Below are positions 49,743 through 59,319 of a stretch of 64,000 nt of DNA, in pieces. The stretch's first letter is position 1. Each line of letters begins with the position of its first letter. The stretch lies in NCBI RefSeq assembly GCF_002027705.1, contig NZ_MBTG01000019.1, positions 78,883 through 142,882 of the forward strand, read 5' to 3'. The DNA is from Paenibacillus ferrarius (GTDB lineage Bacteria > Bacillota > Bacilli > Paenibacillales > NBRC-103111). The notes under the pieces were generated by a model. It was not told where the DNA came from, made no database searches, and saw nothing but the letters and a program-made list of their open reading frames with translations. The position numbers were made by a program, and so were the translations under genes.

Positions 49743-52700
49743 ATGAAAAAAATGTTAACAAAGCTTTTAGGGATTGTGACGATTACGACTCTGCTCAGCG
49801 GGCTTTTCCAGCCAAGTGCCTGGGTATCTAGCGTTCATGCGGAGGAGTCGGGCAGGAAGACGATGGAGGTTAACAAGACGTTAACGGCTCCTATCATCGA
49901 CGGCAATCTAGATGAATCCATGTGGAACCTGAACCAAACGCTAAATGTTAAAGTTGGACAAGGTTCTTTTAAGGCGTCGAAATTTGGCCTGCTCTGGGAT
50001 AATCAGTATTTGTATATTGGTATCAAGGCAGATGATGACAGCTTATTATCCGGTCAATCGGGCAGTTGGTTCGAACAAGACAATATCAACGTCTTTCTTG
50101 ATCCGAGCTTGCACCGCTCAGCTCCGTACAGCAATGAGGATATGCAGATCGGCTTGGTCTATCAGTCTGGAACGACCATACCCGAGTTTCATTTTGGTGC
50201 TGCGCTGAATAATCATGCGGGCAAGGATGAGAAGAAAATACTGCGAGCGATGAATCAGACCGCTTCAGGCTGGTCTACGGAGATCGCTGTACCTTGGGAA
50301 ATGCTGAAATTTGATCCTATTCTACAGAAACAGTTGGGCATGGAGATCGGCACGACAGACCGTTATGGGGCCGCAACAACAGAGCAAAGATCCAGCTACT
50401 GGAGCGCTTTTGGGTCCTCCTCCTTTTGGAATGATACCTCCGGTTATGGCACGCTTAAGCTGGTGGATACAAGTCCAGTCTCAGGAAGCCCCAATCTGGT
50501 GCTTTTGGAGGAAAACTTTGACGGCTATGCCACAGGGACGATACCCCCGAATTGGATATCTAATGTGAATGAGGGAAGCCCGCCTTTTAGCGTTGTGAAA
50601 GATACGTATGGCAACGGGAGTATGACGTTCGACGGAAATGCTACGTCCAAACAAAGCCGCATCATTGCTCCTGTTCAATGGGATAACTATACAATTGAAG
50701 CAGATGTGCGTTTTAGCAGTTTTTTGAATCCAGGAAGATGGGCATCCATTATGTTCCGCGCACCCGCTAGCGGGAAGTGGCCATACCCGCAGATGGCCAT
50801 TAAGCAGAATGGCACCATTGAGACCGCTTATCGCAATTCGGACGGGAATTGGTATTCTCCCACACCGATAAGCGCAACGGGCGCTGAGCTGCTGGTGAAT
50901 AAGGTTTACACGATGAAAGTAAGGGTTTATGACAACAATGTGAAGCAGTATTTTAAAGCCAAAAGCGATGCAAGCTTCACGCTGTATGGCGACAAAAATC
51001 TCGCAGCTGCGGTGCTCCCGGAGAAAGGGAGAGTTGGCTTTCAAGGAGATCAAAGCAAGGTATCCTTCGATAATCTGAAGGTTACCCGGATCACGGCAGA
51101 GCGGCTTACGATTACCTCAGCCAGTTCGTTGGAAGCGTTAAGCGGCGCGACAAGCGTGACGAGCAGTGTCTACTATTCGGATGGCCTTACGGAGACGCCG
51201 CCTGCGGATCGAGTGAAGCTGTATTCATCGGATGAAAGTGTCATCAAAATCAACAACAACCAGATCTATCCTATTAAGCCAGGGAAAGCAACCATCAAGG
51301 CTGTATATGGCAATGCAGAGACTTCGCAGGAAATCACAGTGACGCCATCTCTGACGGGGGTCAAGGTTGTTTCCTTAAAGGGTGACGACAAAGGGTATGT
51401 GCTTGCAACGGTTGGAACTCCATTGGATCTTAGTGCTGTACAGTTTCAAGCAGACTTTAATAATCTCACGACAGGTGTAGTGAAAGGGAATGAGCTGACA
51501 TGGACATCGACCAGTCCATCAGTTCTTATTGAAAACAACGTACCCAAGGTGCAGCAGAAAGGTGTTTATACGCTGACAGGCACCAAAGATAGCGCATCTA
51601 TCAGTATGCTGGTTGTCGCCAAAAATTCAGCAGATACCGAATATGTCCTGTACGAGGAGAATTTTGATCATCTGGCGGACGGTACCCTTCCTGCCGGCTG
51701 GACGCGGAAAGAAGGAACGACAGCTGCCAATGCTGTAGTGAAATCCGGAGCTTTTGAGATCAATGCACTCGCTGCGCCGGATAACCCATCCCGGGTCATT
51801 CTGCCTTCGTTTCTAAGCAAGTTTGGCAATTATAAGATTGAAGCCGATGTGACCCACTTGCAGGCAACTGATACGGCAAGATGGCACTCCATCATGTACC
51901 GTATTCAAAACAACGATTATCCTTACTACCAAATGGCGGTCAGAAAAGATGCAACCGCAGCAAATGGCATCGAATTCGCCGAGAGAACGCCTGCCAACGG
52001 GTGGAACGTGATGGACAGAGGTTCTAATACCGAAGCTATTGATCCGGCCAAAATGTACCATTATACGGTTAAAGCGTACGGAAACCGTGTTCAGGAATGG
52101 ATCAACGATCGTGTCATGGTGGACACGGATCAAGCAACAGTCTATGCGACAGGAGCGGTCGGTCTGCAAGCGAATGGCAGCAAAATGAAGGTAGACAACA
52201 TTCGCGTGACGCTGCAGCAAGAGGCGCTGCCTCCTATACCGAATGGTCGCTTCGTTGAAGTGACAGAGCCGGAAACCCGCATTGCGATGGCCGCATCCGT
52301 CGTAAGCGAGCTTCAAAGTGGGGCAGATTTGGCGAAGCTGGATGCGCCTGCGCTGCCTTCGACGCTCATTATTCATGTGGGCCCAGGACTGAAGGTAACA
52401 GACCCTGCAGGAAAGCTTGAAATAAGCAGTCTGGATGCACTTCTAAACAAAATTGGCAGCCGAATCATCCCTGCTTTTTATGTAAAGGATGAATCCACGG
52501 TAGATCAATTGGTGGCATACTTGAAAGCGAATAGTTGGGAAGATGCTGCTGTCGTGTCAGACAACGGAGAATTGATCAAACGAGCGAGATCTGCCTATCC
52601 GATCATCCGAGGCATATTGGATTTCAGCGGTGACAGCAGCTTGAAGGCAGGCCAACTGCTGGATGTTCGAAGAAAAACAGCAGCAAGTTTAGCTAGAATT

Positions 52701-55187
52701 GCCATTTTGCCGCAAGCGATATCAACGCGAGAGAACGTTGCTTATCTGCAGCAGCGAAGTATTATGGTATGGTCGAAGGAAACGGCCAGCAGATCCGAGA
52801 AACAGATCGCGATGCATCAATTGATTGCGACAGGTGTGAATGGGATCGTGACAGATTCGCCTGCGGTTCAATGGGAAGCATTGAAAGTGTATAACAAGAA
52901 TACGACATTGATTCGCAAGCCGTATATTATCGCTCATCGAGGGATGCCGGCGAATTCTCCTGAGAATACAATTGAAAGCAATAGGCTGGGTTTAGAAGCG
53001 GGCGCGGAGTTCATCGAGAACGACATGTATTTGACGAAGGACGGGCATATTGTCATTCTTCATGATGGGTCACTGGAGCGTACGACGAATGGAACAGGCT
53101 TTGTTGAAGACTATACGCTGGAGCAATTAAAGAAATTAAATGCGAACAAGCCATATCCCGAAGGATTCCCCGATGTGAAGATCCCAACCCTGAATGAGCA
53201 GATCGAACTTGCCAGGGAGCAGGGTGCTATGGTCATGTCCGAAATTAAGACCAGCACTCCTGCAGCTGTTGATGCCTATGTCAAATTGCTTAAGGATATA
53301 GATGGCGAAGCTTTGGTGGACACCATGTCTTTCAGCGCTGATCAGTTAAAACGCATGGCGCAGCTTATGCCGGAGATGCCTCTGGGATTGCTGACTAGCG
53401 GATATGCCAATGAGGCGAATGTGCCAAAATCGCTAAGGGAAACATTGAAGCTGCTTCAGGGACTGAATGCTTCATTTAACACGAGCTATAGCGGTCTGGG
53501 CCGGAAATTCATGGAGGCTGCCAAACATCGCGGTCTTATCATTTCACCATGGACGCTGAATGATAAGAGTGTTTTTATTCAATACATGGGGCTAGGAGCT
53601 TTCGGAATTACGACGGATAACGCCTACTATGCTTCCGATTGGGCAGCTTCCATCAAAGCTGAGAAAGAAAAGTATGTGCTTGCTAAAGAGGAGAGCGCTA
53701 CGCTTGCGGCTGTCGTTCAGTCCTATAAAGGGACGAAATCGACCATTGTCCCCGAACTCGTACTTTTGGATGGCCAAGAGGTGGTTGCTCTGGATGGAGC
53801 TAAAGTGACGGCTAAGAAATCAGGGACGGCTCACGTTCTATTAAGATACACAACAGCGATGGATGATCGGAATAAATATGACATCTATACAGCGCCTATC
53901 TCGATCCAAATACCAGGTCAGGATAGTGAAGGTGGTGGTGATGATGGCAATAGTGGATCAATCGCTAATTCCTCCGTTACAGGAGGCAGCCCAACACTGC
54001 CTGCCACTCCAGCTGCAGCAGTCATTGAAGCCAAAGAAGGTAAAGTCGCAGCGCCCGAACTTAAGCAATCTTTGGGTGCCCATCCTAAGGTAGAAGTGAA
54101 GTTTAGTGGTGATTCGCTGGAGCTGGAGGCAGCTGGTCTGATCGAAGCAAGTAAACTTACTGGCCAAACGCTGCTTGCCTCAAGTGAGAATGTCTCCTAT
54201 ACGTTGCCTTTATCTACGTTGAAGCTTGATGAACTGGCTAAGCAGCTGAGTATAAGCATAGATGATCTGCGAATTCGATTTACACTTAAGAAACTGAATG
54301 GTCAGGAGGCATCTGCCATAGATCAGGCCATCATCGCTGCAGGAAGCAAGCCGGCTGCCGCTGCTGTTCATTTTGAGGTGGAAGCGGCTAATCAAGCAGG
54401 ACAAACGGCTCTTGTGACACTCGGAGCAGCGTATGCTTCTCGTACGATCCTCTTGGATAAGGCGATTGATCCGAAGAAAGCAACTGGCGTACAAGTGATT
54501 CCGGGAACGAATCAACTTCGTTTTGTGCCTACGCGGTTTGTGACCAAGGATGGTAAGACAACAGCTACACTGATCCATAACAAGAATGGCGTATTCGCCA
54601 TTGTGGAAAATCATAAAAGCTTCGGCGATCTAACGAATCATTGGGCCAAAGCTGATATTGAGCTGTTGGCAAACAAGCTAATCGTAGATGGGGTAAGCGA
54701 CAGCCGTTTCGAAGCGGATCGTTCGATTACACGCGCGGAATTCGCAGCATTGCTGGTTCGCTCCTTGGGATTAAGCATGGAAGCATCGAAAACTACTAGC
54801 TTCAAAGATGTTGCAGCTAGCGACTGGTTTGCAGATGTGGCAGGTTCCGCTGCAAGCGCGGGTCTTCTTAGCGGTTATGAGGACGGGACGTTCCGCCCGA
54901 ATCAAGAAATCACACGTGAGGAGCAAGCAGCGATGGTCGTCCGTGCGATGAACTTTGTGGGAATCGACACCCGCGTAAGCTCCGCTAAACGAGATGAAAC
55001 CTTGGCATCGTTCCAAGATGCTGACCAGATCATCTGGGCCCAATCGGAGATAGCCGCAGCAATTCAATTTGGGTTGATGAATGGGATGGCAGCAGACACA
55101 CTAGCATCTGGCAGCTATGCAACACGCGCTCAATCGGTCGTCATGTTGAAACGTTTACTAGTCAAAGCTAATTTCTTGAATGAATAA
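49743..55187 (+). CDS. Giant SLH-anchored glycerophosphodiester phosphodiesterase
   Basis: 1814 residues from ATG 49743 (ATGs at 49731 and 49734 are possible). Order: signal peptide; CBM9-like domain (about 25-240, NKTLTAPIIDGNLDESMWNL); two concanavalin/laminin-G-like domains starting LVLLEENFDGYATGTIPPNW and YVLYEENFDHLADGTLPAGW; an Ig-like Big domain between them; a region that looks like a worn GDPD barrel (about 835-1050); the active GDPD (about 1058-1300, IIAHRGMPANSPENTIESN, EFIENDMYLTKDGHIVILHD); a Ser/Gly linker; and three SLH repeats (about 1626-1810). It hydrolyses glycerophosphodiesters or teichoic acid at the cell wall, giving glycerol-3-phosphate for the importer downstream. Confidence 0.92.
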   Translation: MKKMLTKLLGIVTITTLLSGLFQPSAWVSSVHAEESGRKTMEVNKTLTAPIIDGNLDESMWNLNQTLNVKVGQGSFKASKFGLLWDNQYLYIGIKADDDSLLSGQSGSWFEQDNINVFLDPSLHRSAPYSNEDMQIGLVYQSGTTIPEFHFGAALNNHAGKDEKKILRAMNQTASGWSTEIAVPWEMLKFDPILQKQLGMEIGTTDRYGAATTEQRSSYWSAFGSSSFWNDTSGYGTLKLVDTSPVSGSPNLVLLEENFDGYATGTIPPNWISNVNEGSPPFSVVKDTYGNGSMTFDGNATSKQSRIIAPVQWDNYTIEADVRFSSFLNPGRWASIMFRAPASGKWPYPQMAIKQNGTIETAYRNSDGNWYSPTPISATGAELLVNKVYTMKVRVYDNNVKQYFKAKSDASFTLYGDKNLAAAVLPEKGRVGFQGDQSKVSFDNLKVTRITAERLTITSASSLEALSGATSVTSSVYYSDGLTETPPADRVKLYSSDESVIKINNNQIYPIKPGKATIKAVYGNAETSQEITVTPSLTGVKVVSLKGDDKGYVLATVGTPLDLSAVQFQADFNNLTTGVVKGNELTWTSTSPSVLIENNVPKVQQKGVYTLTGTKDSASISMLVVAKNSADTEYVLYEENFDHLADGTLPAGWTRKEGTTAANAVVKSGAFEINALAAPDNPSRVILPSFLSKFGNYKIEADVTHLQATDTARWHSIMYRIQNNDYPYYQMAVRKDATAANGIEFAERTPANGWNVMDRGSNTEAIDPAKMYHYTVKAYGNRVQEWINDRVMVDTDQATVYATGAVGLQANGSKMKVDNIRVTLQQEALPPIPNGRFVEVTEPETRIAMAASVVSELQSGADLAKLDAPALPSTLIIHVGPGLKVTDPAGKLEISSLDALLNKIGSRIIPAFYVKDESTVDQLVAYLKANSWEDAAVVSDNGELIKRARSAYPIIRGILDFSGDSSLKAGQLLDVRRKTAASLARIAILPQAISTRENVAYLQQRSIMVWSKETASRSEKQIAMHQLIATGVNGIVTDSPAVQWEALKVYNKNTTLIRKPYIIAHRGMPANSPENTIESNRLGLEAGAEFIENDMYLTKDGHIVILHDGSLERTTNGTGFVEDYTLEQLKKLNANKPYPEGFPDVKIPTLNEQIELAREQGAMVMSEIKTSTPAAVDAYVKLLKDIDGEALVDTMSFSADQLKRMAQLMPEMPLGLLTSGYANEANVPKSLRETLKLLQGLNASFNTSYSGLGRKFMEAAKHRGLIISPWTLNDKSVFIQYMGLGAFGITTDNAYYASDWAASIKAEKEKYVLAKEESATLAAVVQSYKGTKSTIVPELVLLDGQEVVALDGAKVTAKKSGTAHVLLRYTTAMDDRNKYDIYTAPISIQIPGQDSEGGGDDGNSGSIANSSVTGGSPTLPATPAAAVIEAKEGKVAAPELKQSLGAHPKVEVKFSGDSLELEAAGLIEASKLTGQTLLASSENVSYTLPLSTLKLDELAKQLSISIDDLRIRFTLKKLNGQEASAIDQAIIAAGSKPAAAAVHFEVEAANQAGQTALVTLGAAYASRTILLDKAIDPKKATGVQVIPGTNQLRFVPTRFVTKDGKTTATLIHNKNGVFAIVENHKSFGDLTNHWAKADIELLANKLIVDGVSDSRFEADRSITRAEFAALLVRSLGLSMEASKTTSFKDVAASDWFADVAGSAASAGLLSGYEDGTFRPNQEITREEQAAMVVRAMNFVGIDTRVSSAKRDETLASFQDADQIIWAQSEIAAAIQFGLMNGMAADTLASGSYATRAQSVVMLKRLLVKANFLNE

Positions 55188-55262
55188 TCTTGGGTTTATA
55201 CTCAGCAAACATACGCGTGCTACGCTTTTGGATGAAGGTATGTTTCTTTTGGAGGTGCACAG

Positions 55263-55799
55263 ATGAACCCGTTCCCGATTATCGCTTCAGTCACGAAAGA
55301 GGAACAAATTCCGAAGATGCTGCAGAGTAACGTGGAGAGAGTCAATTTAATGACCGGTCATATTGGGAATTTGGAGTCGATTATTAGACAAGCCCATGAT
55401 TCGGGTAAAAAGGTCTACGTCCATATGGAGATGGTTGCGGGTCTAGGGAAAGATTCTTATGCGATCAGTTATTTGGCCGAGAAATTCCAGATAGACGGCA
55501 TTTTGACAACCAAATCAGCGGCGGTTACGGCAGCGAGACAAGCTGGCCTGAAAACAATTCAGCGTATTTTTGCGATTGATACGGCTGCTATTCAGACAGC
55601 CATTCGCATGATCAACAGCAGTCAGCCCGATGAGGTCGAGCTTATGCCCGGTTTAATGCCAAGAGTGATTCGCGAGCTGAAGGGAACCATCAAACAGCCG
55701 TTAATCGTCGGTGGATTAATTCGCTACGAGCATGAGATTACGGAAGCGTTGGCGAGCGGAGCTGATTACATCTCAACCGGTGATCCGGCTATGTGGTAA
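55263..55799 (+). CDS. glpP: GlpP, glycerol-3-phosphate-responsive antiterminator
   Basis: 178 residues after GGAGGTG. MNPFPIIASVTKEEQIPKML, NLMTGHIGNLESII, HMEMVAGLGKDSYAISYLAE, DGILTTKSAAVTAAR and EVELMPGLMPRVIREL with PLIVGGLI are the GlpP pattern (a GDPD-like barrel without the catalytic pair). Bound to glycerol-3-phosphate, it lets polymerase pass leader terminators. Two candidate targets flank it at 49605 and 55905. Confidence 0.95.
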   Translation: MNPFPIIASVTKEEQIPKMLQSNVERVNLMTGHIGNLESIIRQAHDSGKKVYVHMEMVAGLGKDSYAISYLAEKFQIDGILTTKSAAVTAARQAGLKTIQRIFAIDTAAIQTAIRMINSSQPDEVELMPGLMPRVIRELKGTIKQPLIVGGLIRYEHEITEALASGADYISTGDPAMW

Positions 55800-55904
55800 G
55801 TCAATTTACAAATTCTCTACATGGATTTAATACACCGGTGATAAAGCGGGATTATAATCAACTTAATAATTAAATAATCAGCACCTAATCGGTAATGATG
55901 GGTT

Positions 55905-56014
55905 GAGAATTGGAGAAAACCCTTGTTCTGCAAAGTGCGAAAATAGGCTGAATCATCTCTTTTTGCGATGTTTCAACGATGCTTATTTTTGCATTTTCGA
56001 ACAAGGGTTTTTAT
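55905..56014 (+). promoter_or_regulatory. Leader terminator before the HAD-ugp operon, probable GlpP target
   Basis: AAAACCCTTGTTC (55916-55928) pairs perfectly with GAACAAGGGTTTT (55999-56011) and a T-rich end. The preceding GGTTGAGAATTGGAGAAAACC resembles the 49605 leader. It lies 106 bases after glpP and 26 before the HAD gene. Confidence 0.75.
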
Positions 56015-56039
56015 TTTTCTTTGAAAAGGGGTAGAAACT

Positions 56040-56900
56040 GTGTCAGAGCACGTTGCACATCCTAAGAATGGCTTCGAACCTTCCCGTGGAGAAGAAGTTA
56101 ACCGAGAGCACAAGAAAGTGCCAAAAGGAATTTTTGCTTTTGACGGCTATTTGTTCGATCTGGACGGTACCGTATATGCTGGAAATCAACTTTTGCCAGG
56201 CGTGTTGTCTACGATAGACAAGCTTCGCGAAAGCGGGAAATCAATCCTCTTCGTGACGAATACGACAACACATACGCGAGAGGGCGTTCATGAACGCCTT
56301 TCGCAGTTGGGAATTGCTTGCTCCAAAGAAGATATTTTAACGGCCTTATGTGTATCGAGAATGTACTTTCAGGAATATCTGCCGGAAGCTAAGGTGCTGA
56401 TGATTGGCGAGCAAGCCATGAAGAATGAACTGGCGCAATACGGTGTAGAAACGACGAACGACCCGCTCGGCGCGACGCATGTTCTTGTCGGACTGGACAG
56501 GCAGTTTACGTATGAGAAGTTAACACTCGGGATGAGCGCTCTCCGCAATGGGGCACAATTGATTGCTGCTAACCCGGATCCATTTTGCCCGCTGGAGGAT
56601 GGGGCGATTCCTGATACATGGTCTTTGGTCAAAGCACTGGAAACGGCAAGTTCGCAGTCGGTTTATAAAGTGATTGGCAAACCCTCGGAGTACTACGCCA
56701 AAAAGGCCTTAGAGAAGCTGGCTTTCGCGCCAGAAGCGTGCCTGATGGTAGGCGACCGAGTATCCACCGATATATGCTTCGGCAATGCCAATGGCATGTA
56801 TACAGCACTCGTTTTGACTGGAGCGGATTCTCGCAAAGACATCATGCTCCAAGGGATCAAGCCTGACTATGTACTGGCATCACTCAGCGAAATCAAATAA
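56040..56900 (+). CDS. HAD-IIA phosphatase (NagD/AraL-like)
   Basis: 286 residues from a GTG start behind AAAAGGGG. Nucleophile motif FDLDGTVYAGNQLLPG (about residues 39-54), motif II FVTNTTTHTREGV, motif III Lys in VIGKPSEYYAKKAL, and MVGDRVSTDICFGNANGM as motif IV. A C2 cap lies between. Such enzymes dephosphorylate small sugar or glycerol phosphates, so glycerol-3-phosphate control is plausible here (inference). First gene of the ugp-like operon. Confidence 0.88.
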   Translation: MSEHVAHPKNGFEPSRGEEVNREHKKVPKGIFAFDGYLFDLDGTVYAGNQLLPGVLSTIDKLRESGKSILFVTNTTTHTREGVHERLSQLGIACSKEDILTALCVSRMYFQEYLPEAKVLMIGEQAMKNELAQYGVETTNDPLGATHVLVGLDRQFTYEKLTLGMSALRNGAQLIAANPDPFCPLEDGAIPDTWSLVKALETASSQSVYKVIGKPSEYYAKKALEKLAFAPEACLMVGDRVSTDICFGNANGMYTALVLTGADSRKDIMLQGIKPDYVLASLSEIK

Positions 56901-56925
56901 AACCTATTCTCGGGAGGACATGAAC

Positions 56926-58266
56926 ATGAAAAAAGTATTTCTTACATTAGCGGCCGCAGCGCTGGTCACAACAGCTTGCGGGCAAGGTGAAAGCACACCC
57001 AAAGCAGCTCCTGCCAGCCAGGCGGCTTCTTCACCAGACACGACTGTTAAACAGGAAGCGAAGCCCGTAGAGCTGCAATTTTATTTTCCAGTGGCTGTTG
57101 GCGGTCCCATTACGAAGTTAATTGATCAACTGGCTGCTGATTTTCACAAAGAAAATCCCACGATTACAGTGAAGCCGGTCTATGGAGGAAGTTATCAAGA
57201 TACGATGACCAAAGTCGTCACCTCCGTGCAGGGCGGGACTTCTCCGGATTTAGCGGTGCTGCTTTCAACAGACTTGTACAGCTTGCTCTCGATGAATGCT
57301 ATTGAGGATTTAACACCGCGTTTCAACAAAGAGTATTTCAACGGTTTTTATGATGCTTTCATGGGGAATACGAAATCAGGCGAAACGGTGTGGAGCGTTC
57401 CATTCCAGCGCAGCACGATCGTCCTTTATTACAACAAAGATTTGTTCAAGAAAGCAGGGCTTAACCCGGATAAGGCCCCGGCGAACTGGACCGAAATGCG
57501 TGAAGCGGCGAGCAAGCTGACTGTGAAGGACGGCGCTGGCAAAACATCGCAGTGGGGGATCGAAATTCCAAGTACGGGTTACCAATACTGGATGCTGCAG
57601 GCACTTTCTCTGCAAACAGGCACGAACATCGTCTCTAATGATGGGAAGAATGTATATTTCAACAAGCCTGAGGTGCAAGAAGCGCTGCAATACTACACGG
57701 ATCTGGGCCGCAAAGATAAAGTCATGCCAGAAGGCACGCTGGAGTGGGCGACGGTGCCATCGGATTTCATCAGCGGGAAGACAGCTATGATGTTTCACAC
57801 GACGGGGAACCTGACGAAAGTGAAAACGGACGCCAAATTTGATTTCGGGGTATCGTTCCTGCCGGCTAACAAGAAATGTGGCTCTCCGACAGGCGGGGGC
57901 AACTTGTATGTGTTCAAAAGCATTCCAGAAGACCGCAAGAAAGCGGCTGTGAAGTTCATCGAATTCTTGACGCAGCCGCAGCGTGTTGCGCAGTGGTCAA
58001 TTGATACTGGTTATGTAGGCACAACCAAAGCAGCTTACGAGACAGACCTGCTCAAGAATTACGTGAAGGACTTCCCGCAAGCCGCTGTTGCCAGAGATCA
58101 GCTTCAATATGCAGACAGTGAACTATCCACATTCCAGAACGGACAAGTGACCAAATTGTTTAACGATAACATTCAAGCTGCTTTGCTCGGCAATATGTCG
58201 CCCAAAGAGGCCCTTGATAAATCCCAACAGCAGGCAGATGACATCTTGAAAACATTCCGCAAATAA
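56926..58266 (+). CDS. ugpB: ABC transporter substrate-binding lipoprotein (UgpB-like)
   Basis: 446 residues from ATG 56926, eight bases after GGGAGG. The lipobox is VTTACGQG. The binding-protein fold (family 1) has ELQFYFPVAVGGPITKLIDQ, DLAVLLSTDLYSLLSMNAIE, VWSVPFQRSTIVLYYNKDLF and GKTAMMFHTTGNL. It closely fits UgpB, which captures glycerol-3-phosphate or glycerophosphodiesters. It starts 25 bases after the HAD stop. Confidence 0.88.
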   Translation: MKKVFLTLAAAALVTTACGQGESTPKAAPASQAASSPDTTVKQEAKPVELQFYFPVAVGGPITKLIDQLAADFHKENPTITVKPVYGGSYQDTMTKVVTSVQGGTSPDLAVLLSTDLYSLLSMNAIEDLTPRFNKEYFNGFYDAFMGNTKSGETVWSVPFQRSTIVLYYNKDLFKKAGLNPDKAPANWTEMREAASKLTVKDGAGKTSQWGIEIPSTGYQYWMLQALSLQTGTNIVSNDGKNVYFNKPEVQEALQYYTDLGRKDKVMPEGTLEWATVPSDFISGKTAMMFHTTGNLTKVKTDAKFDFGVSFLPANKKCGSPTGGGNLYVFKSIPEDRKKAAVKFIEFLTQPQRVAQWSIDTGYVGTTKAAYETDLLKNYVKDFPQAAVARDQLQYADSELSTFQNGQVTKLFNDNIQAALLGNMSPKEALDKSQQQADDILKTFRK

Positions 58267-58287
58267 GTAGTTGGATTTTTATTAGAT

Positions 58288-58329
58288 GGGTGTGGCTATC
58301 ACGGTGAATGTGCCGAGATAGCCGCATCC
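58288..58329 (+). promoter_or_regulatory. Stable intercistronic hairpin between ugpB and ugpA
   Basis: GGGTGTGGCTATC pairs with GATAGCCGCATCC (13 bp, two wobbles) around a 16-base loop, with no T run. Such hairpins after binding-protein genes often protect the upstream mRNA and lower permease expression. Confidence 0.6.
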
Positions 58330-58407
58330 AAGATTTATTTTAGCTTTTCATACAGCCCAAACAATAGCCGTTTAATATACAGATATACAAGGTGCGGGGG
58401 GATTTAT

Positions 58408-59304
58408 TTGAAACAGCAAGCGCTGCTAACAAGAAGGAAAATCAACTGGAAAGAAAATGCTTTTGCCTATGCTTTGCTTCTTCCTTCCCTAATATTGCTT
58501 GCGCTTTTTACATTCTATCCGACGATTAAATCGGTGTATTTGAGTTTCTTCAGCTCTACACTATCCGTCCAGAAGTTTGTTGGATTCGAGCAATATGCCC
58601 ACGTTTTGCAAGATGAAGTGTTTATGAAAGTAATGAAAAACAATATGCTTCTTTCTATCGGAACCGTGCCGACAAGTCTATTATTGGCCATTTATTTAGC
58701 TGTTTGGGTGAATAACAAGCTGAAGGGAACGAGCATTCTACGAGCTGCCTTTTTCTATCCGACAATAATCCCGATGATTGCGATAGCGAACATCTGGTTG
58801 TTCATTTATACGCCTGATTATGGTTTGCTGGACAAATTTCTTGGTTTTATTGGTGTACCGACACATAACTGGTTAGGGGATCCGCATTGGGTTACTTTTT
58901 CGATGATTATCATGGTCATTTGGAAGGAAGCCGGGTTTTTCATGATTTTTTATTTGGCCGGCTTGCAGAATTTGCCTAGGGAAGTGTACGAGGCTGCTGA
59001 AGTGGAAGGCGCACGACCGTGGCACGTTTTTCGCAAAATTACGTTTCCGTTATTGATGCCAACTACGTTATTCGTCCTGATCATAGCTATTACGAATTCC
59101 TTCAAGCTGGTCGATCATCTGTATATAATGACGAAAGGCGGGCCGGATAATGCCAGCAATCTGCTGCTGTACCACATATATGAGACAGCCTTTAGTTTCT
59201 GGGATATGGGCAGGGCATCCGTACTGACCGTTGTGCTGCTTGTTATTTTACTTGCGGTTTCTATATTCAACTATGCTTATTTGGACAAGCGTGTTCATTA
59301 CTAG
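58408..59304 (+). CDS. ugpA: ABC transporter permease (UgpA-like)
   Basis: 298 residues from a TTG start behind GGGGGG. Six membrane helices and the EAA loop YEAAEVEGARPWHVFRKITF. The sequence AYALLLPSLILLALFTFYPT at the N-terminus is typical of sugar and glycerol-phosphate permeases. It lies 141 bases after ugpB, across a hairpin. The ATPase (UgpC/MsmK) is not in the window and must be shared from elsewhere. Confidence 0.9.
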   Translation: MKQQALLTRRKINWKENAFAYALLLPSLILLALFTFYPTIKSVYLSFFSSTLSVQKFVGFEQYAHVLQDEVFMKVMKNNMLLSIGTVPTSLLLAIYLAVWVNNKLKGTSILRAAFFYPTIIPMIAIANIWLFIYTPDYGLLDKFLGFIGVPTHNWLGDPHWVTFSMIIMVIWKEAGFFMIFYLAGLQNLPREVYEAAEVEGARPWHVFRKITFPLLMPTTLFVLIIAITNSFKLVDHLYIMTKGGPDNASNLLLYHIYETAFSFWDMGRASVLTVVLLVILLAVSIFNYAYLDKRVHY

Positions 59305-59319
59305 GGGGTAATCTGACTT

